DNA of 7,643 nucleotides from Nitrospira sp. GTDB lineage: Bacteria > Nitrospirota > Nitrospiria > Nitrospirales > Nitrospiraceae. The notes beneath the pieces were generated by a model that saw only the letters and a program-made list of their open reading frames with translations, ran no database searches and was not told where the DNA came from. The position numbers and the translations under genes are program-made. Positions 5,284 through 7,643 of the stretch are shown here, piece by piece; the stretch's first letter is position 1; every line of letters starts with the position of its first letter. The stretch spans positions 1 to 7,643 of the forward strand of contig JAJFBJ010000135.1 in assembly GCA_020697375.1 (NCBI GenBank), read 5' to 3'.

Positions 5284-7643
5284 AGAAACTTCCCTCCGGA
5301 CAACTGTACTACTCGCCGAGCGATCTCGTTCGTTATCTCGCCTCGCCCTTCGCGTCCTGGATGGATCGTTACCACGTAGAGCATCCTGGCGCGGTCACTC
5401 CGGACGAGGCAACCGATGATGAAGCCCTCATCGCGCAGACCGGCGATCGGCACGAACAGGCGGTCCTCGAGGAGTTCACGTTATCTGTCGCCGGATTGGT
5501 CAAGATTCCCAAACATAATTTCGTCGTAGCGTTGGCCGAGACGCGCTCCGCCATCAAGTTCAAGGTTCCCATTATCTATCAGGCGGCTCTGGAAAGCGAG
5601 CCCTTTTCCGGGTTCGCCGACTTTCTGATATTGGACGAATCCGCCGGACGCTATCAGGTGTGGGATACCAAGCTCGCGCGCTCGCCCCGACCCTACTATG
5701 CCATTCAGTTGTGCTGCTATTCGGACATGCTTGCCGCCGTGACCGGCGCTCCGATTCCGGAAAAATTCGGGCTCATCCTCGGCACGAAAGAGAGGGTGGA
5801 GTGCCGCGTCGAGGATTTCATTCACTACTACCGTCACATCAAGACAAGTTTTCTGGCCATGCAGAAAGCCTTTACCGCGCGGATGACGGATCGGCCGGAG
5901 CCGCTTCCCCGTGGGGATCACGGTCGCTGGACGTCCCATGCGGAGAGATTCTTCCAGTCTACGGATCATCTCCTGCAGGTCGCCGGCATTACGGTCGGCC
6001 AGATCAAGAAGCTGAAGAGGGCCGGCATCGAAACCGTGAAGGACCTCGCCGCAGCCTCCGGAACAATCGTTCGCAAACTCGACAAGCAGTCGTTGGAGAA
6101 ACTGGCCTCGCAGGCCCGCCTTCAATGCCAGACCCGCGCCGACCGGGACAATGATCCAGATGCTCCGCCTCGTTACGAGCTGCTATCCCAAACCGGAATG
6201 AACGGAGAACCGGTGGGTCTCGCCGCGCTTCCGCCCGACCATCCTGCTGATGTTTTCTTCGATATGGAGGGATACCCGCTGGCGGCCGGTGGATTGGAGT
6301 ACCTGTTCGGCTGCTGCACGCGAAGCGAGCAGCCAGGCTCATGGGGTTTCAAAGACTGGTGGGCGCACGACCGCGATGAGGAAAAGCGCGCCTTCGAGGG
6401 TGTTGTCGATTGGCTGTTCAGACGATGGCAGAGCAACCGGGGCATGCACGTCTACCACTACGCCGCCTACGAAATCAGCGCGGTGCGACGGCTGAGCACG
6501 CAGCAGGATACCCATCAAGACGAGGTGGATGAGCTGCTGAGGAACGGCGTCTTCGTGGATCTCTATCAAACCGTTCGCCATGGCCTGCGAATCGGCGAAG
6601 ACAGCTATTCCATCAAGTCGGTTGAGCGCCTGTATCGGCCGAAACGAGTGACGGCAGTGGCGACGGCCGTTGACTCGATCGTCCAATACGCCCGCTGGAT
6701 CGAAAGCGATCAGCCTGGTGATTGCAACAACAGCCCTATTCTGAAGGGCATCCGCGACTACAACGAGGACGATTGCCGCTCTACGGCGGAGTTGCTGCAG
6801 TGGCTCAGGAAAGTGGCGGCTGAACAGGGCATCACCGCCGGGCGGTCAGCTGCCCCATCAGTGCCGTCGATACCACGAGAGCTGCCGCCGGAAGTCGTCG
6901 CTCGGCTGGAGACCGTGGCGAAGCTTCGCAAGCAGAGTGACGAGGTTTCGGTCGTCCTCGCTGACGTGATCGACTTTCACCGTCGTGAAGAGAAGCCGAT
7001 GTGGTGGCGCATGTTCGACCGGGCAGAGGCGACGATCGAAGCGCTCAGAGACGATCCGGCCTGCATCGAGGGCGTGCAAGCCATCGGCGCTCCGGTACCC
7101 GACAAACAATCCCTGGTGCAGGCTTATCGCTTCGATCCCGCGCAGGAATGCAAACTTATCGCCGGGGACAAGTCCAAAGTGATGTTCACACACAACTTGG
7201 ACGCGAAGCTCATTCTGTCGTCGCTCGATAGCTCCGCAGGCAGGTTGGAACTCAGGCTCGGCAAGAAAACTGTGAATGAAAAATTCGGGGGTGTATTTCC
7301 CCAGCAAGGTTCACTGCTTCCGGATGAGTATGTTTCAGCGACCGCCATTCAGGTGGCGCTGGCCGATGTGGCCGCACGGCGCCTGTCGAACCAGCTACAT
7401 GCGCCGGTGGCCGCACTGTTGAATCGTGTACCTCCCGCAGGGATTGTACGACGTGCCGATGACTCGCCGACCGAGGCCGCCATCCGGGTTGCCGGTTCAA
7501 TGGCCGGTGAATGTTTGGTCATCCAGGGGCCGCCCGGCACCGGTAAGACATTCACCGCCTCGCGGGTCATCACGGCGCTGCTGGCAGCCGGCAAGAAAGT
7601 CGGGGTGGCGTCCAACAGCCATAAGGCGGTGGTCAATCTCATG
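5280..7643 (+). CDS. TM0106-type RecB-like nuclease / RNase H-like exonuclease / SF1 helicase (partial, 3' end beyond window)
   Basis: The open frame gives 788 residues and continues past the right edge. The N-terminus YYSPSDLVRYLASPF (10-24) opens a RecB-like PD-(D/E)XK nuclease with D114 (GFAD), D129-x-K131 (VWDTKLA) and the QxxxY motif Q143-Y147. A helix-hairpin-like segment lies near 232-258. An RNase H-like (YprB type) exonuclease domain follows, with acidic residues in FFDMEG (D328, E330), HVYHYAAYE (390-398), YSIKSVE (443-449) and DYNEDDC (493-499). After a linker comes the start of a DNA2/NAM7-like helicase with Walker A GPPGTGKT (750-757). The layout matches the TM0106 family of putative nucleases, which should cut or resect DNA, or process nucleic acid, in the cytoplasm with ATP-driven unwinding; the biological role of the family is not settled. 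All visible catalytic residues are present. The ATG is the first possible start after an in-frame stop at 5262-5264, lacks its own ribosome site and overlaps the mini-ORF as ATGA. Whether the helicase is complete cannot be seen. Confidence 0.9.
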   Translation, partial: MKKLPSGQLYYSPSDLVRYLASPFASWMDRYHVEHPGAVTPDEATDDEALIAQTGDRHEQAVLEEFTLSVAGLVKIPKHNFVVALAETRSAIKFKVPIIYQAALESEPFSGFADFLILDESAGRYQVWDTKLARSPRPYYAIQLCCYSDMLAAVTGAPIPEKFGLILGTKERVECRVEDFIHYYRHIKTSFLAMQKAFTARMTDRPEPLPRGDHGRWTSHAERFFQSTDHLLQVAGITVGQIKKLKRAGIETVKDLAAASGTIVRKLDKQSLEKLASQARLQCQTRADRDNDPDAPPRYELLSQTGMNGEPVGLAALPPDHPADVFFDMEGYPLAAGGLEYLFGCCTRSEQPGSWGFKDWWAHDRDEEKRAFEGVVDWLFRRWQSNRGMHVYHYAAYEISAVRRLSTQQDTHQDEVDELLRNGVFVDLYQTVRHGLRIGEDSYSIKSVERLYRPKRVTAVATAVDSIVQYARWIESDQPGDCNNSPILKGIRDYNEDDCRSTAELLQWLRKVAAEQGITAGRSAAPSVPSIPRELPPEVVARLETVAKLRKQSDEVSVVLADVIDFHRREEKPMWWRMFDRAEATIEALRDDPACIEGVQAIGAPVPDKQSLVQAYRFDPAQECKLIAGDKSKVMFTHNLDAKLILSSLDSSAGRLELRLGKKTVNEKFGGVFPQQGSLLPDEYVSATAIQVALADVAARRLSNQLHAPVAALLNRVPPAGIVRRADDSPTEAAIRVAGSMAGECLVIQGPPGTGKTFTASRVITALLAAGKKVGVASNSHKAVVNLM

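Noticed and set aside
5693..5733. Cas4/AddB-like Fe-S cluster in the nuclease domain, suggested by the Cys-Cys at residues 145-146
   Set aside because: The pair lies within the QxxxY motif and the other cysteines needed for a Cas4-type cluster are not arranged around the nuclease core.
5481..6125. A 214-codon - strand frame inside the nuclease-helicase gene
   Set aside because: It is antisense to conserved RecB nuclease motifs and has no recognisable features of its own.

Overview
The window carries six substantial protein-coding genes and one possible mini-ORF, all on the + strand. It is GC-rich (by eye about 60%), densely packed and has no RNA gene, insertion sequence or CRISPR array that I can see. 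The style fits a Nitrospira-type (Nitrospirota) chromosome: a very small membrane-anchored multiheme-style c-type cytochrome, a large soluble FAD/[4Fe-4S] dehydrogenase fusion, and a leading stretch that resembles a dispersed Nitrospira intergenic repeat. That assignment is an inference from gene flavour, not proven by a marker gene.

Left part (74-3153): a two-gene unit. A 946-residue FAD-linked oxidase fused to a ferredoxin-like 2x[4Fe-4S] segment and two CCG cysteine-rich domains (D-lactate/glycolate/2-hydroxyacid dehydrogenase type) overlaps by ATGA with an 80-residue protein made of one N-terminal membrane anchor and two CXXCH haem sites. Together they look like a respiratory dehydrogenase with a dedicated tiny electron-transfer partner, although the two probably sit on opposite faces of the membrane.

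Middle part (3244-3522): after a 90-base spacer comes a 92-residue MoaD/ThiS-like beta-grasp protein that lacks the C-terminal diglycine needed for sulfur carrier or conjugation chemistry. It ends in an 11-bp hairpin that could terminate transcription. The next 170 bases hold no gene but several short inverted repeats.

Right part (3694-7643): a WYL-family transcriptional regulator, a secreted protein built from two NPF-rich modules, a 19-codon mini-ORF that bridges two genes, and the first 788 codons of a TM0106-type protein that combines a RecB-like nuclease, an RNase H-like (YprB-type) exonuclease domain and the start of a superfamily 1 helicase. The nuclease-helicase runs off the right edge. 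WYL regulators often control DNA-processing or defence loci, so this half is the most plausible place for an uncharacterised nucleic-acid processing or defence module. The sequence alone shows only the gene order and domains, not such a function.
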